From Anthopleura xanthogrammica (taxonomy: Eukaryota; Cnidaria; Anthozoa; Actiniaria; Actiniidae), in assembly GCA_964019055.1 (NCBI GenBank), contig OZ025210.1, positions 10,784,658 to 10,848,657 of the forward strand: a stretch of 64,000 bases of DNA, in the 5' to 3' direction. Positions 13,601 to 23,400 of the stretch are shown one piece after another. The notes below the pieces were generated by a model. That model saw only the letters and a program-made list of their open reading frames with translations. It searched no databases and was not told where the DNA came from. Within the stretch, counting starts at the first letter, position 1, and each line of letters opens with the position of its first letter. Position numbers and translations under genes: made by a program.

Positions 13601-13775
13601 AAGAAGGTACATTCAGTTTTGCTGACTTGGTTTCAATGAAGTTTCCAGCATAAATTCCCGTTATAGGATCTCGGATCACGGCCTGATCGGCTGCATTGAA
13701 TATAACGATGTCCTGTCCGTGGATAGAGGGAAGACAAAGTGAAAAAAGGGCGAGTACGATCTCTTGAGCCTGCAT
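7622..13775 (-). CDS. secreted PAN/apple-EGF-TSP1-discoidin (F5/8C) modular protein
   Basis: Six exons read on the minus strand: 13404-13775, 12244-12358, 10163-10342, 9349-9509, 8393-8533, 7622-7774. All have GT/AG borders and compatible phases, giving 373 residues. Residues 1-20 are a signal peptide (hydrophobic core LALFSLCL, SIHG before the likely cut). Residues ~45-123 form a PAN/apple-like domain with Cys70, 74, 80 and 97. Residues 127-160 are EGF-like with six Cys (CSPSPC... CGC... C). Residues 164-222 are TSP1-like: Trp166/169/172/175 spaced by three, RTRSRTPC and DCQGSG. Residues 224-369 are an F5/8 type C domain, opening with CDIPLGM and closing with LRVEIYGC, of normal length for the family. 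There is no transmembrane segment after the discoidin domain, so a secreted matrix or adhesion protein is likely. The domains are recognised by motif; ligand and role are unknown. Introns are full of repeats. Confidence 0.88.
8151..8253. mobile_element. short hairpin element
   Basis: Arms of ~38 bp, TGACCACAGAACAATAGATT paired with its complement at 8216-8253, in the last intron of the PAN gene. Related but diverged sequences with CAGTAAATTTATG-like loops are at 27870-27960 and 55262-55405. Confidence 0.82.
8880..9060 (+). repeat. 57 bp repeat units joined to a SINE-like tail
   Basis: One and a half diverged 57 bp units (AACCTCAGAGCTGATCTAAG) run into a segment with GTGAATCGAACCCGAGACC, which resembles a tRNA B box. 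This suggests that the 57 bp unit belongs to a larger interspersed element. Confidence 0.6.
9139..9334. mobile_element. family-A MITE, near-intact copy
   Basis: Same TIRs and length as the copy at 7418, in inverted internal orientation. It ends only 15 bp from the discoidin exon at 9349, so it sits against the splice donor region. Confidence 0.92.
9984..10070. repeat. G+C-rich hairpin
   Basis: Inverted arms with CTGCGCAGCCGCTGTGAG and its complement, ~30 bp each, in the intron between the TSP1 and discoidin exons. Probably a short foldback element. Confidence 0.75.
10370..10532. mobile_element. family-A MITE, diverged variant
   Basis: Keeps the outer plan (CCTATTTCAGATCGCATGAC ... CACATGGTCTGAAATGGGC, AGGTCTAT end) but has a replaced centre. 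Confidence 0.65.
10745..11018. mobile_element. foldback element with ~60 bp near-perfect inner arms
   Basis: Inner arms 10857-10918 and 10922-10982 pair almost perfectly (ATTGTATTTCTAGACC..., TCCAGTGTCCTTGGACTTG). Outer arms carry AAATCCTCATCAATTATT and its complement. It sits in the EGF-TSP1 intron. Confidence 0.85.
11537..12190. other. intron sequence bounded by short inverted GGGGCAC motifs
   Basis: TTTAAAGGGGCAC near 11536 and GTGCCCCTA near 12181 could be the ends of a ~650 bp element filling most of the EGF-side intron. The TIRs are only ~9 bp, so this is tentative. I see no coding potential inside. Confidence 0.25.
12410..13255 (+). repeat. 63 bp and 57 bp repeat array, about 14 units (PAN-gene intron 1)
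   Basis: Four 63 bp units, which add TATACG after CCTG, are followed by about ten 57 bp units (CTGATCTAAGTCAGGGC, GGCTAACTCACAGATCGAAC). They occupy ~80% of intron 1. The tail at 13255-13380 resembles the flank of the solo unit at 33740-33900. Confidence 0.93.
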
Positions 13776-14123
13776 TTTTATCGTGGCGAAGTCTTAAGCT
13801 AAACTATATCAAGAATCGCTTGCAAGAGGATTTTAAAACATCGTCGTTACCTCATTAAGTTAATCAAATATTAATTACGATTTTATTTATTACAGTGCTG
13901 CAGAGCGACACGTGTGGCCATCAGAAATAACTCGATTAAGACTAAATCAGCAAAAACAAGATTCTAGTGTGATTTCTCGAGCACTTCAAGCTCATTAAGG
14001 ATTAAACTATACTGAGATTTATCATAGTAATGATAACTATGGATTTTTGTAATACTCTATTACATGAAATTTTTGCGACCCCTTGAATTTCTTGAATCTT
14101 CCATTCGAAAAAAAATAATTTTG

Positions 14124-14341
14124 TAGACCGAATTAGCTTCTTGGGCGCGTTTTTTCCCCATGTCACACCATGTGTCATTCTCCTGAGAATAAGATTCTTA
14201 ATTGTGTCCATATTGATGTGCGCTGATTGTACGAGAGCGAATAATGTCTCTCAGGCTGCTCATGGACCGCTTCTCTGAAAATGAAAATAAAACTGACTTT
14301 GTTATTATTTGACTCGTGCGCCCTGCCTCATCAAAGATTGA

Positions 14342-14433
<92 letters not shown>

Positions 14434-14655
14434 CAAAATATCGTGATTTGTTTAATAGTGTCTCGCAAGCAATTATTTACCTGCTTTCAGCATCGGCTGA
14501 TATTTTGACCTTTAATTACTTATTGTTTGAGTTGTGTCCATATTCATGTGCCTTCTCGCTAGATACGCAACCGTTAAACAAAGAAATGATATTCAGTTTG
14601 GAATAACACCTGTTCTGAAATGGAAAAAATATTGCACCACGATGAATAAGGTCTA
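14124..14655. mobile_element. family-A MITE split by insertion
   Basis: The left half (to ~14220) and right half (from ~14518) of a family-A copy are separated by ~300 bp that includes a pure (GA)n tract at 14341-14428. The right half retains CAACCGTTAAACAAAGAAAT and AAGGTCTATT. Confidence 0.7.
14341..14428 (+). repeat. (GA)n microsatellite
   Basis: About 44 dinucleotide units with two interruptions by AAA. It creates Arg/Glu repeat ORFs in two frames. Confidence 0.96.
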
Positions 14656-14795
14656 TTAGAACCTAATGCCATCAATGAAGGCCGCCTTATTATCCATTGT
14701 TTTCAAACAACTGGGCCATAGTGACTAATCATGGCAAAATAATAATAATTTAAAAACCTAACAATACAATAGTCCCAATGGACTTACATTAGGTT

Positions 14796-15567
14796 CCAAT
14801 GGACTACTTCGACGATGCGGCGGCCATCTTGAACCTGAATACACCAGTTTCACATTCGATGGAAACCGCTGTTTTTGAAGACCACAGACTCATTTGCACA
14901 GGCTTAGCCTCGTTCATAAGTCAGCTATTCAACGACGTTATTAAAAGTCCGTGGGATTTCAAAACATTGGTATTGTTCAACTTACACATTCTTTACATTA
15001 CGGTTGACTTTTGCAAATCATTAGCAACAGCCAACTGTAATGTAAAGAATGTGCAAGTTGAATAATACCAATCCCACGGACTTTTAATGGTGTATTTGAA
15101 TAGATGACTTATAAACGAGGCTAAGCCTGTGCAAATGAGTCTGTGTTCTTCAAAAACAGCGGTTTCCATCGAATGTGAAACAGGAGTATTATTGAAAATC
15201 ACTTTTTACGAGATGCCGGGGGTATACGTAGGATCTGATGAAGAAAAAAAACAAATCCTGGGTTTCTCTGGCCCTATCATGCTGGTTAAGTGACAAGCAT
15301 TTCATTTTTCTACCTAGTATCAGTCATTATTTTCACATCTTGAATCGCAATGCATTATGGGGCGTCCAGGGGGCAAAAGAAAACAAAAATGTCGGATAAA
15401 ATAAAATTTCGTTTATTTGTCTTTCTTTCATGTCCATCTCCTTAATTCATCTCTTGTCAAGTTGTCTAGGGATGAAACGTTAATTTTAATCGACGCCATA
15501 AGTTTAACAAAGATTTGTATATTTGCCCCCTAACAAAATGGCCGCCGTATCATCGAAGTAGTCCATT
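14796..15567. mobile_element. 0.77 kb foldback element
   Basis: The outer TIR GGACTACTTCGACGATGCGG pairs with the inverted sequence ending at 15567. A large inner palindrome spans about 14840-15190 with its centre near 15030. The two peptides seen inside (both containing HSMETAVFE) are mirror copies of one arm, not genes. The flanks read AT on both sides, a possible 2 bp target duplication. Confidence 0.88.
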
Positions 15568-15568
15568 C

Positions 15569-15641
15569 TCAGGAGATTGAAATTCTTTTGTTTTGTCCTC
15601 CAAATTCAGCTGGTTTGATGTCACGTGAAAGGGGTCTATAA
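15569..15641. mobile_element. family-B MITE, right half
   Basis: TTTTGTTTTGTCCTCCAAAT through GTCACGTGAAAGGGGTCTAT matches the right half of the copies at 30011, 39286 and 40510. It abuts the foldback at 14796-15567. Confidence 0.8.
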
Positions 15642-15884
15642 GTGTTGGCTACTATGTATTATGCTTACTATTTTTCAAGTGAAATCACTCTTCCTTCTAG
15701 TTCCTTCTATTCTAACTTACTAATTTACCTGAAATGGGTTAACCGGCATTTCATTTCAATGTGAAACCATGCAGAAACTCTAAATCTATACCATAACAGT
15801 GTTTGTGCTACTAATTAAACTCTTTGAATTTTATTGAAGTTTTCAAGGGCGCTTAAAAAACTCTTGATTTTTAGTATTTCTGCT

Positions 15885-15975
15885 CAAACTCCTTGAAAAC
15901 TCCTTGAAAACTCCTTGAAAACTCCTTGAAAACTCCTTGAAAACTCCTTGAAAACTCCTTGAAAACTCCTGGAAT
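15885..15975 (+). repeat. 11 bp tandem repeat
   Basis: About eight units of CTCCTTGAAAA; scattered single units recur at 16088-16135. Confidence 0.93.
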
Positions 15976-16839
15976 TTATACTAATTGAGCACGACTTAGT
16001 ACTTTCAAAGCTTGTTCACTTTTTGTAAATAAATTCAGGTGAGTTCGCGTAAGAACGTCCTCTAAACCATAGTAACTCAGCTGATAATACTCCTTGAAAA
16101 ATTGTTTTTGAGTCCTTGAAAACTCCTGGAAAACTTCTGGAATTTTAGATTTATTTCTCAGCACGAGCCCCGTCATAATAAAAATTAATACAAGCAGTAA
16201 ATTTGAAAGATGTTTTAAAGATATCGCCGACTTGATGAAGATTACAATTCAGTATTATGAGTCGATAATTTACCAACAATTTCTGATACAATAACATCGC
16301 CAAATTTTTAGACTTCAAATCGATTCGAAAACGTTTTTATTATTTTGATACGGAGCCCTGGAAGCGCCATACAACATTCTTTTTAACAATCAAAAATCCC
16401 GACTTTTTTTTGAATCCCGACTTTTTTTGAAATCCCGACTTTTTTGAAAATCCCGACTTTTTCTGCGTTGCTCGTACTTATTTTGTACGACTTTCACACA
16501 CACATATTAAAATGCCCCAGGCCTTGGGAGTAATTCTTGATAAGCCTGAAGAATTAAATAACCAGAAAGATATATTGTATTGATGTTTTACTTTAACACT
16601 TAGTACAACAGCTTGAACGGAGCACGCTCACTTCCGCTTCCGCTCCCCCTTACTCGAGACGCAGATATAACTAGAAACTTTGAAAGTTTCATCCCTTGTC
16701 ATTATATTCTACGCTAGGAACGTAAGCAGCTGATGATATATTCAGACTTGAACTTCAACCAATCCGGAAACGCCACCGAGCTCGTGCAGGAGCACGAGAT
16801 TTTACGCATGATAGATTTTATTTTAAACACTGATACCTG

Positions 16840-16891
16840 CTTCTCCGAGAAAACTTGAAGGTCTAGCCATTTGCATATGTAATTACAAAGG

Positions 16892-16923
<32 letters not shown>

Positions 16924-17000
16924 CAGGGACTCGTACAACGACCGCCCGCACAACGTTAACAGACCGACGCTCTTACCAACTGAGTTAACCGGGTGGCGGT
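16840..17000 (-). mobile_element. tRNA-derived SINE, copy 2
   Basis: On the minus strand CTCAGTTGGTAAGAGCGTCG (A-box region) is followed by a decayed B box and GGGTCTTAAAATAACTGCC, matching the 6160-6357 copy in order and spacing. Confidence 0.78.
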
Positions 17001-17240
17001 GTGAACAAATGTGAACAATTTGCGACAAATGAAAAATAGGTCAATTTTGGCCATTTTCGAGCAAAAAACATGGGTACAATAGTCCTAGGTTTTGGTAGAT
17101 TTTGGACCATTTTCCACACCTTTTGAAAAAATATGAATAATTTAAGACAGGTGAAAAATAGGTCTGATTTTTGTCCATTTTCGAGCAAAAAGCATGGGCT
17201 ATAGCCCATGGTTTTGATCGATTTTGTCCCATTTTCACAC
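17000..17240 (+). repeat. ~120 bp direct duplication
   Basis: Two tandem copies marked by GAAAAATAGGTC, CCATTTTCGAGCAAAAA and CATTTTCCACACCTTTT-like ends. No coding sense. Confidence 0.8.
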
Positions 17241-18279
17241 CTTTTCAAGAAAAAGGCCAAAAAGCCTAAAACCTCAAAATCGATCAAAACTACTCCATTG
17301 ATCTACTTGTAAGCCTTCCATCTAAGTCCTTCGGTCAAACCTTTTACCGAGAACAAATCTTGTATACACCAAATCGAAATATGGCGGTGACCAATTTAAT
17401 TAGAATAACTGATGTTCTGTTCGTGTTCACATGAAAATATAAGAGTTCTTACATGTATGAGAGGTTAGTCAGTCCAGAACAATAGTTAGTCAAATTGGCC
17501 GCTATATTTCGATTCAGTGTATCCACTTGAACAAACTTCACTTGAAAAAACTCGATCGACCTTGGCTCCTTGTCGTAGACCCTACCGCTCGGTAATTTTA
17601 AGCCGACAAATACTGGACCGCGTATATAGCGTTGGTTGGGATCTCCCCATGAAACGTCGCATAAGCGATTCAGTGGATGCTATCAGAAAGAGACGTTCAG
17701 TTTTGGTATTACACGACACTATATAAATGCTATCAATGTGTCTCTTTTGTACTGGTAATGGCGCTTCATCTAACAATTGACACTCACCAAGAAAAAAAAA
17801 GTGTTTTCGGAAATGAAGACAAACTCAATATTGTTCACTTCAGATTTACATTAGAATCCCATATCACAAAATAAACTCGCGCGCTGATTGGTCCGAGATG
17901 ACGAATATGTGACGTAGATAGCGAAGGATTCAGCGCGGAGTCCAACGATTTCAAAGCTGAATTCAATGAAAGATCAGGGATCCCGCACAAAAAAAATCAC
18001 TTGATTTTTTTAACGTATGGCATTAAAAACAATCAAAAAAAGATTAGTTTGCAAAGAATATAAATGGAAATACGGTTAACTTTATAAAAAGCGAATTTTG
18101 CTATAAAACCGAAGAATGTTTGATAGCAGTCTGAAAAGATGAATTCAATGAAAAATCAGGAAGCCCGCGTTTTGTTTTTCTTTCTTTTACTTTTTATCCT
18201 CATCCGAGTCGCTGTTAGAGCAATTATTTTGTGATATCGCGACTCGTGCGATATCGCTTTTACTCGTGAAATTCATCGT

Positions 18280-18566
18280 GGAATTCGCCAATTGCAAAAC
18301 GAGTGGGGGCTTGGGGGCGAGTTGCAACCGCAAAGCATGCATGGATTGTTTGGCTGGACGAATTCGCCATTGCTAGTTAGAGAACATGCCTCAACATTCA
18401 AATTGCTGTGTTCCTGGCTGCACAAATAACTTTAGAAACGCGCCAGACATCCAATATTACAGGATTCCTAAAAAAAAAAATTTTTCTATCCAGCCAAACA
18501 ATCCATGCATGCTTTGCGGTCGCAACTCGCCCCAAGCCCCCACTCGTTTTGCAATTGGCGAATTCC
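18280..18566 (+). pseudogene. THAP zinc-finger fragment inside an inverted repeat
   Basis: Arms of ~78 bp (18280-18358 and 18489-18565, GAATTCGCCAATTGCAAAAC and complement) flank a 130 bp loop. The loop has an ATG at 18386 encoding MPQHSNCCVPGCTNN, then IQYYRIPKKK. This is the start of a THAP domain: the CCVPGC pair of zinc-binding Cys and the YRIP motif. The second Cys/His pair and AVPTIF-type end are absent, because the frame runs into a poly-A tract and the right arm. THAP domains occur in P- and Kolobok-type transposases as well as host genes, so capture by a foldback element is likely. No functional product is expected. Confidence 0.72.
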
Positions 18567-18599
18567 CTCGTCATCCAATGATTTTTTCTATACAATTCT

Positions 18600-18745
18600 T
18601 TTGGGGAGAGATCGGAGAAAAACACCCATGGTAAAGGAGAGAACAACACATCAATCAAACTCAACTCGTATATGATCCAGCCCTAGCCGAGGCTCGAACC
18701 TGGATCACAGAGGCGAGCGGTAAACCACTACGCCACCAAACAATG
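18600..18745 (-). mobile_element. tRNA-derived SINE, second type
   Basis: On the minus strand GGCGTAGTGGTTTACCGCTC (A-box region) and GGTTCGAGCC (B box) precede a body with GTGTTGTTCTCTCCTTTACC. The body motif recurs at 33000-33140 (as complement) and 35700-35790, showing an interspersed family. Confidence 0.75.
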
Positions 18746-18890
18746 CCATCCTCTCCCATTTTTAATTTAACTTGATATTAAAATACATAGCAAAAATATA
18801 CAAATCATTGATAATTTTATTTATCATAAAACTTATGCCCAAAAGAATATATACAAATCATTATTATATAGGTGAGACTGAGAACACTTA

Positions 18891-19237
18891 TCTATACACA
18901 GGTATCCCAAGCTGGGTTTCTGTGGTATCCTATCGAGCTTATAAGGCAATGTATTGCGATTTAAAAAAAAAATTAAAAATCAGTAAATCACACAAATAAA
19001 TGTTCCTACTTGTGTTTCGTGTTTTCCTTCGAGTCTCTGTGAAGTTTCAGGTCATTTGCAGCAATATTGAGCGAGTATCGTGGTGGAGTATCCCTTGTAC
19101 TTAAAAATTTTAAAACACAAGTAGGAACATTTATTTGTGTGATTTACTGATTTTTAATTTTTTCTAGAAATCGCCATACATTGCCTTATAAGTTCGATAG
19201 AATACCACAGAAACCCAGCTTGGGATACCTGTGATTT
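18891..19237. mobile_element. inverted-repeat element with ~120 bp arms
   Basis: CACAGGTATCCCAAGCTGGG at the left end pairs with the right end near 19235, through CACACAAATAAATGTTCCTA and its complement. The ~100 bp centre contains no ORF. Confidence 0.88.
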
Positions 19238-19380
19238 ATACAATAATTTTGGCACTGGCCGAGTATTTAAAAGTTAAACTTGGTAGTTTGCTGGTCAAGA
19301 ATATCAGTGATCAGTGTACTCTACTAAGAAAACTAAGAACTGAGCCTAATGATATCATATTTGAAACATAGTTACACGAA

Positions 19381-20060
19381 TTTATTTATTTATTTACAAA
19401 GATATTTTAACAGGATACTCCTTCACTTTAGTGATTTTCAAGAAGGTCCTGTAAAACTATTTTTTATGCATCAGAATGGAGTTAAGAAAAAGTTGAAGTG
19501 AAATTATCGAAACAAAATGAGAAAAAATTACAATTATGCAAAAAATTTTAAAAATCAAATATCATACTTTAAAGAGTTCATTCAGAAAAAAATATACTTA
19601 AATTGAGAAATCTTTGATGATTGTTTAACAACGTCACTTAGATTGTTCCATTCTGTAAGGGCTTGATATGATAGCCTTTGCTTCCCCCAATTTGGTTTAC
19701 AATTGGTAGGCGAAATTCATTTCCATGTTTTGTGTTATGTTCAAACTCATTGGGGGATAGCAAATTGTTCTTACATTTGAAAATGTGCTAACATCGGTGA
19801 TAGCGTCTACGTTGAGTAAGCTCTTTCCAATATTGAGTTCCCTTCGTGCGTCAGATGCTGAGGACTGGAGAGGGCGACCCATATGATCTTGGCGGCTTTG
19901 CTGTGCTGGGTTTGAAGTGATTTCATCAGCGTGATATTGTCTTTATCTCCCCATAATCAAAGAGTGGTAGAACTAAGCTGTTGAAGTACAACAGTCTAGC
20001 AAACTTTGTTGTCTATTGAGAAAACATGGCTTCTCAAGTGCATTCTATAGCTAGATTTCT
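19381..20060 (-). pseudogene. LINE (non-LTR retrotransposon) reverse-transcriptase 3' remnant
   Basis: Reading the minus strand, frame-shifted pieces give YFNSLVLPLFDYGD, then LQTQHSKAAKIIW, then QSSASDARRELNIGKSL, then YQALTEWNNLSDVVKQSSKI and a stop. These are the order and motifs of the thumb and C-terminal region of L2/CR1-like reverse transcriptases. The element then ends in a TAAATAAATAAATAAAT tail at 19381-19396, as such LINEs do. Several frameshifts and stops make it dead. Only the last ~0.7 kb is present; the 5' truncation is typical of incomplete target-primed insertion. Confidence 0.72.
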
Positions 20061-20409
20061 TTCCATTTTAGGCTGTATATGTGAAAACACTGAACTGCAA
20101 GCTTATGAAATTCGGTTCTGAATTTGATAGAAGTTTTTTTGACACTGACATGCGCAGTCAGTCCAAAACGTGGCGACAGGATGCCAATGAGACTTTGTTA
20201 ACGAGACTTTGCAGGTGAATATACTGTAAACTTCATATATACTTGAATGCATCTTTATCTCCGATAAAGTCACACACGTTATTACTATTCCAATATTACT
20301 GAGGAGGACTTGATCAGGTATAAAGGTCCATGCTTGTGACGTGTACACGTAAAGCAAAGGTTAATGAATTATACACGAGTTTTTGCAAGTTGTTCACTAA
20401 ATTCCATTG

Positions 20410-23400
20410 TTACATTCCCTTCTGGAAGACATGAATTTCATCTCCATCATGCATAGTGTATCCATGCAATGGCCGCTTCGTATAATTCATTTCCTGTAGT
20501 AGAAATGGACACTCGACATCATGAAAAAACAATGTCAGCTTCCCTTTAGGAATGCCAAGTTCATTACTGATGTAATTCTTAAAATCTTTAGTCGTCTGTC
20601 GTAGGTCAACAATCTTGGTAAGAGTCGAGTGCCCTTCGCAAATTATAGAAAGCTTTACAGAAGTCTTCGGATCTAAGTTGATATCAACCAGTTTGTTTAA
20701 GACGCCGTAAACTTCTGTTAATTCTTGTAACCGCTTCGGAGGGTTTTGGTCGTCCATGTAGCATCGGATAAAAAATCTCTCTGCGTCTTCTCTTTCTTCC
20801 TCTCCAACTTTGGTCCCATTAATTTTTACAACATTAGGCAACCTTGCGATTAGATGCTGTCTCTTCTCCTTGTCGCCATCTATTTCGTCCAGCAAAGGAA
20901 TTCCCAGTAATTTAATATCTTTCAGTAAGGGAAAACTATTTAGTGCATCAATACTCTCCCAGGAACGTATTCCAGACTTGTTTAGGCTAAGTACTCTGAG
21001 AGCAGGGAAGAGTTTTTGAGCATCATCTGCAAGGATATTCTCCAGAGAGCTATCGGTCATTATGAGGTGTTCCATGCTAGGGAACATTTTGCCAAGATTC
21101 TCCACTTCGGTCCACTCGGTGAGGTTGTGTTCGTTGAGGTACAGGCGTTTGACTTTGGGGAATTGTTTGTCTAAAGATGGAATATGTGAGTACTCGTTGA
21201 GACTGAGGTACAATTCCTCTAACCTGAAACAAGAAAACACACTGTTTTTAAACAAGCTTTTTAGTGTTTTGGTGGCAGCGCTTTTTTGAAGACGGGGCTC
21301 TTTAACATTCACAACATTTGTAAATAATAACAAGCCAAAGTGAACTACAAAATAAAGATGTCATAAATGTCATTTCAAACTAAAAAAAAAACATTGTAAT
21401 CCAGGACAATGAATTTCCGAGGCTGGTTTAAATCAAGTTGTATGGTTACCATGCTATTTTTTAGTTTGACTCCTCAAACAATTCAGTCTGTTGTTTTTTT
21501 GTTTAAGCGCCACATTGTTGCAAATGCATGTGGTGCTTACTCAAGGGTGGCACTCTTTAATGTTTTTGCCCTTAGGAATGTTGCTCAATTTGGGGCACTG
21601 CTTAATGAGGGGTGCCGCTTAACCGGGGGTGCTGCTTAACCAGGGGTGGTGCTTGATCAGGGACAGTGCTTACTGCCATTCACAATATTCTGCAAACTCT
21701 GTAGTTGCGAGTTTCTCGTTGGAATTTTGTTTTTCACTGCCGCCAGTCAAAAATGTCAAAGGTACTGACTGATTAGGTTTGATTGATGGCAGTGAAAAAC
21801 AAATCTAACAACAAGCCATTGAAATGTCTGAGTTTGCAGAATATTGAGAATCCCAGTAATTCAGTTGAAGATGCTTTGATAAAATGGCACTTTTTTGTGA
21901 ATGAATGTGGCACTTATAATTCAAGGGTGGCACTCTTTAATGTTTTTACTCTCACATGCAGAACTTAATTGGGAGCACTGCTTAATAAGGGCACTGTTTA
22001 ATTGGGGTTGTCACTTAATCGAGGGTGCCGCTTAAATGGGGGTGCTGCTTGATGGGGGTGCTGCTTGATGGGGGTGCTGCTTGATGGGGGTGCTGCTTGA
22101 TGGGGGTGCCTCTTGATGGGTGTGCCACTTGATGGGGGTGCCTCTTGATGGGGGTGCCGCTTGATGGGTGTGCCGCTTGATGGGGGTGCCTCTTGATTGG
22201 GGGCACTGCTTGATCATGGGTGGTGCTCAATTAGGGACAGCACTTAATCGAGTAAATGCAGTATGCTAAATTCCATTGAAGTGGAATTAAGAAGCATGTT
22301 GGATAAAAAGTTGCAGAGGGAGGAAAATAAAAAAAAATTATCACTCTTAACTTACGCTGTGAAGCAGGCAAGAAGAGCACAGACTGCATCAAATGATATT
22401 CCAGTGCTGTTGAGTGCAAGTCGTTTCAGAGGTAAGGGTTTGCTGGAAAGGTCAAGAATTGCTGCTTGATGCTCTATTTCAGCTTTATCATTTGTCAAAG
22501 GGTTCCCACTCAGGTTCAAAATGGAGAGATTTTGTAGCTGGGAAATTATGGAAAAGACCTGGTAAAAAAATGAACAAAAATTGATATGATGAAAACTTCA
22601 CAATCAAAAAGTCTCACAATCAAAAAAGTCCAATTTGAGTAAACTTATATCAAATTGTAAAGTTAAGCCTTGTTCTAAAGTTGAGCTTAATATTCAGCTA
22701 GTTTAACATTATTACAACAGTTACTCAGGAATATATTGTGAAAGAGAACTATTTCACTGCAGTAAAGATTTGAATTATTTGAATTATCCCTCACCTCGCT
22801 CCACTGTGTGATCTTATTATTTCCAAGGTCTAGCTCCTCTATGTTGGGACACAATTCAGCTACCTCTTGTGGTGGCCCTGCACAGGTTACATTACAGTCA
22901 TCCAGGGCTATAACAGTTCTCTTGGAGTAATCCATGGCTTTGAGCAATGCCGCTGATAAGAAGTAATGAAAAAAGGACAACAAATTTTATCTACTATTTT
23001 AATTTTTTCATCCTTTCCTTGAGCTTCATGCTCCTATAATTTATTTTCCATTTTTACCATTCTTTCCATTCCTTCCATCTTTTCCAATCAAAGAGAAAAA
23101 CTTTCAGTCTATGTTTCATTCTCTCATCACTTAATTCTATTCCTTTATCAACCTTTATCCACTTTCCATGCCTTTCACTTTCTTTCCCTTTTTGATCGAG
23201 TTAGCTCTACCCTGACTTAGATCAGCCCAGAGGTTGTTTCTGGGTTCTATCTGTGAGTTAGCCGTGCCCTGACTTAGATCAGCCCAGAGGTTGTTTCAGG
23301 GTTCAATCTGTGAGTTAGCCCTACCCTGACTTAGATCAGCCCAGAGGTTGTTTCAGGGTTCTATCTGAGAGTTAGCCGTGCCTTGAATTAGATCAGCCCA

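Larger units (their letters stand above)
13776..20409. other. gene-poor spacer between PAN gene and TBCEL
   Basis: No gene is supportable. The spacer holds, in order: a split family-A MITE with a GA tract, a 0.77 kb foldback, a family-B half, an 11 bp array, TCCCGACTTTTTT units (16395-16460), a SINE, a duplicated ~120 bp segment, the THAP fragment, a second SINE type, an inverted-repeat element and a LINE remnant. 17360-17520 has inverted motifs around TATGGCGG/CCGCTATATTTCG. Confidence 0.6.

Noticed and set aside
14799..15202. Two ORFs sharing HSMETAVFE... peptides, at first suggesting a duplicated gene
   Set aside because: They are the two arms of one palindrome read on opposite strands.
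20410..21333. Met start at 21333 for the long TBCEL ORF
   Set aside because: The segment upstream of 21223 is intron. The acceptor at 21224-21225 joins in phase to exon 3, and the recovered N-terminus matches the family.
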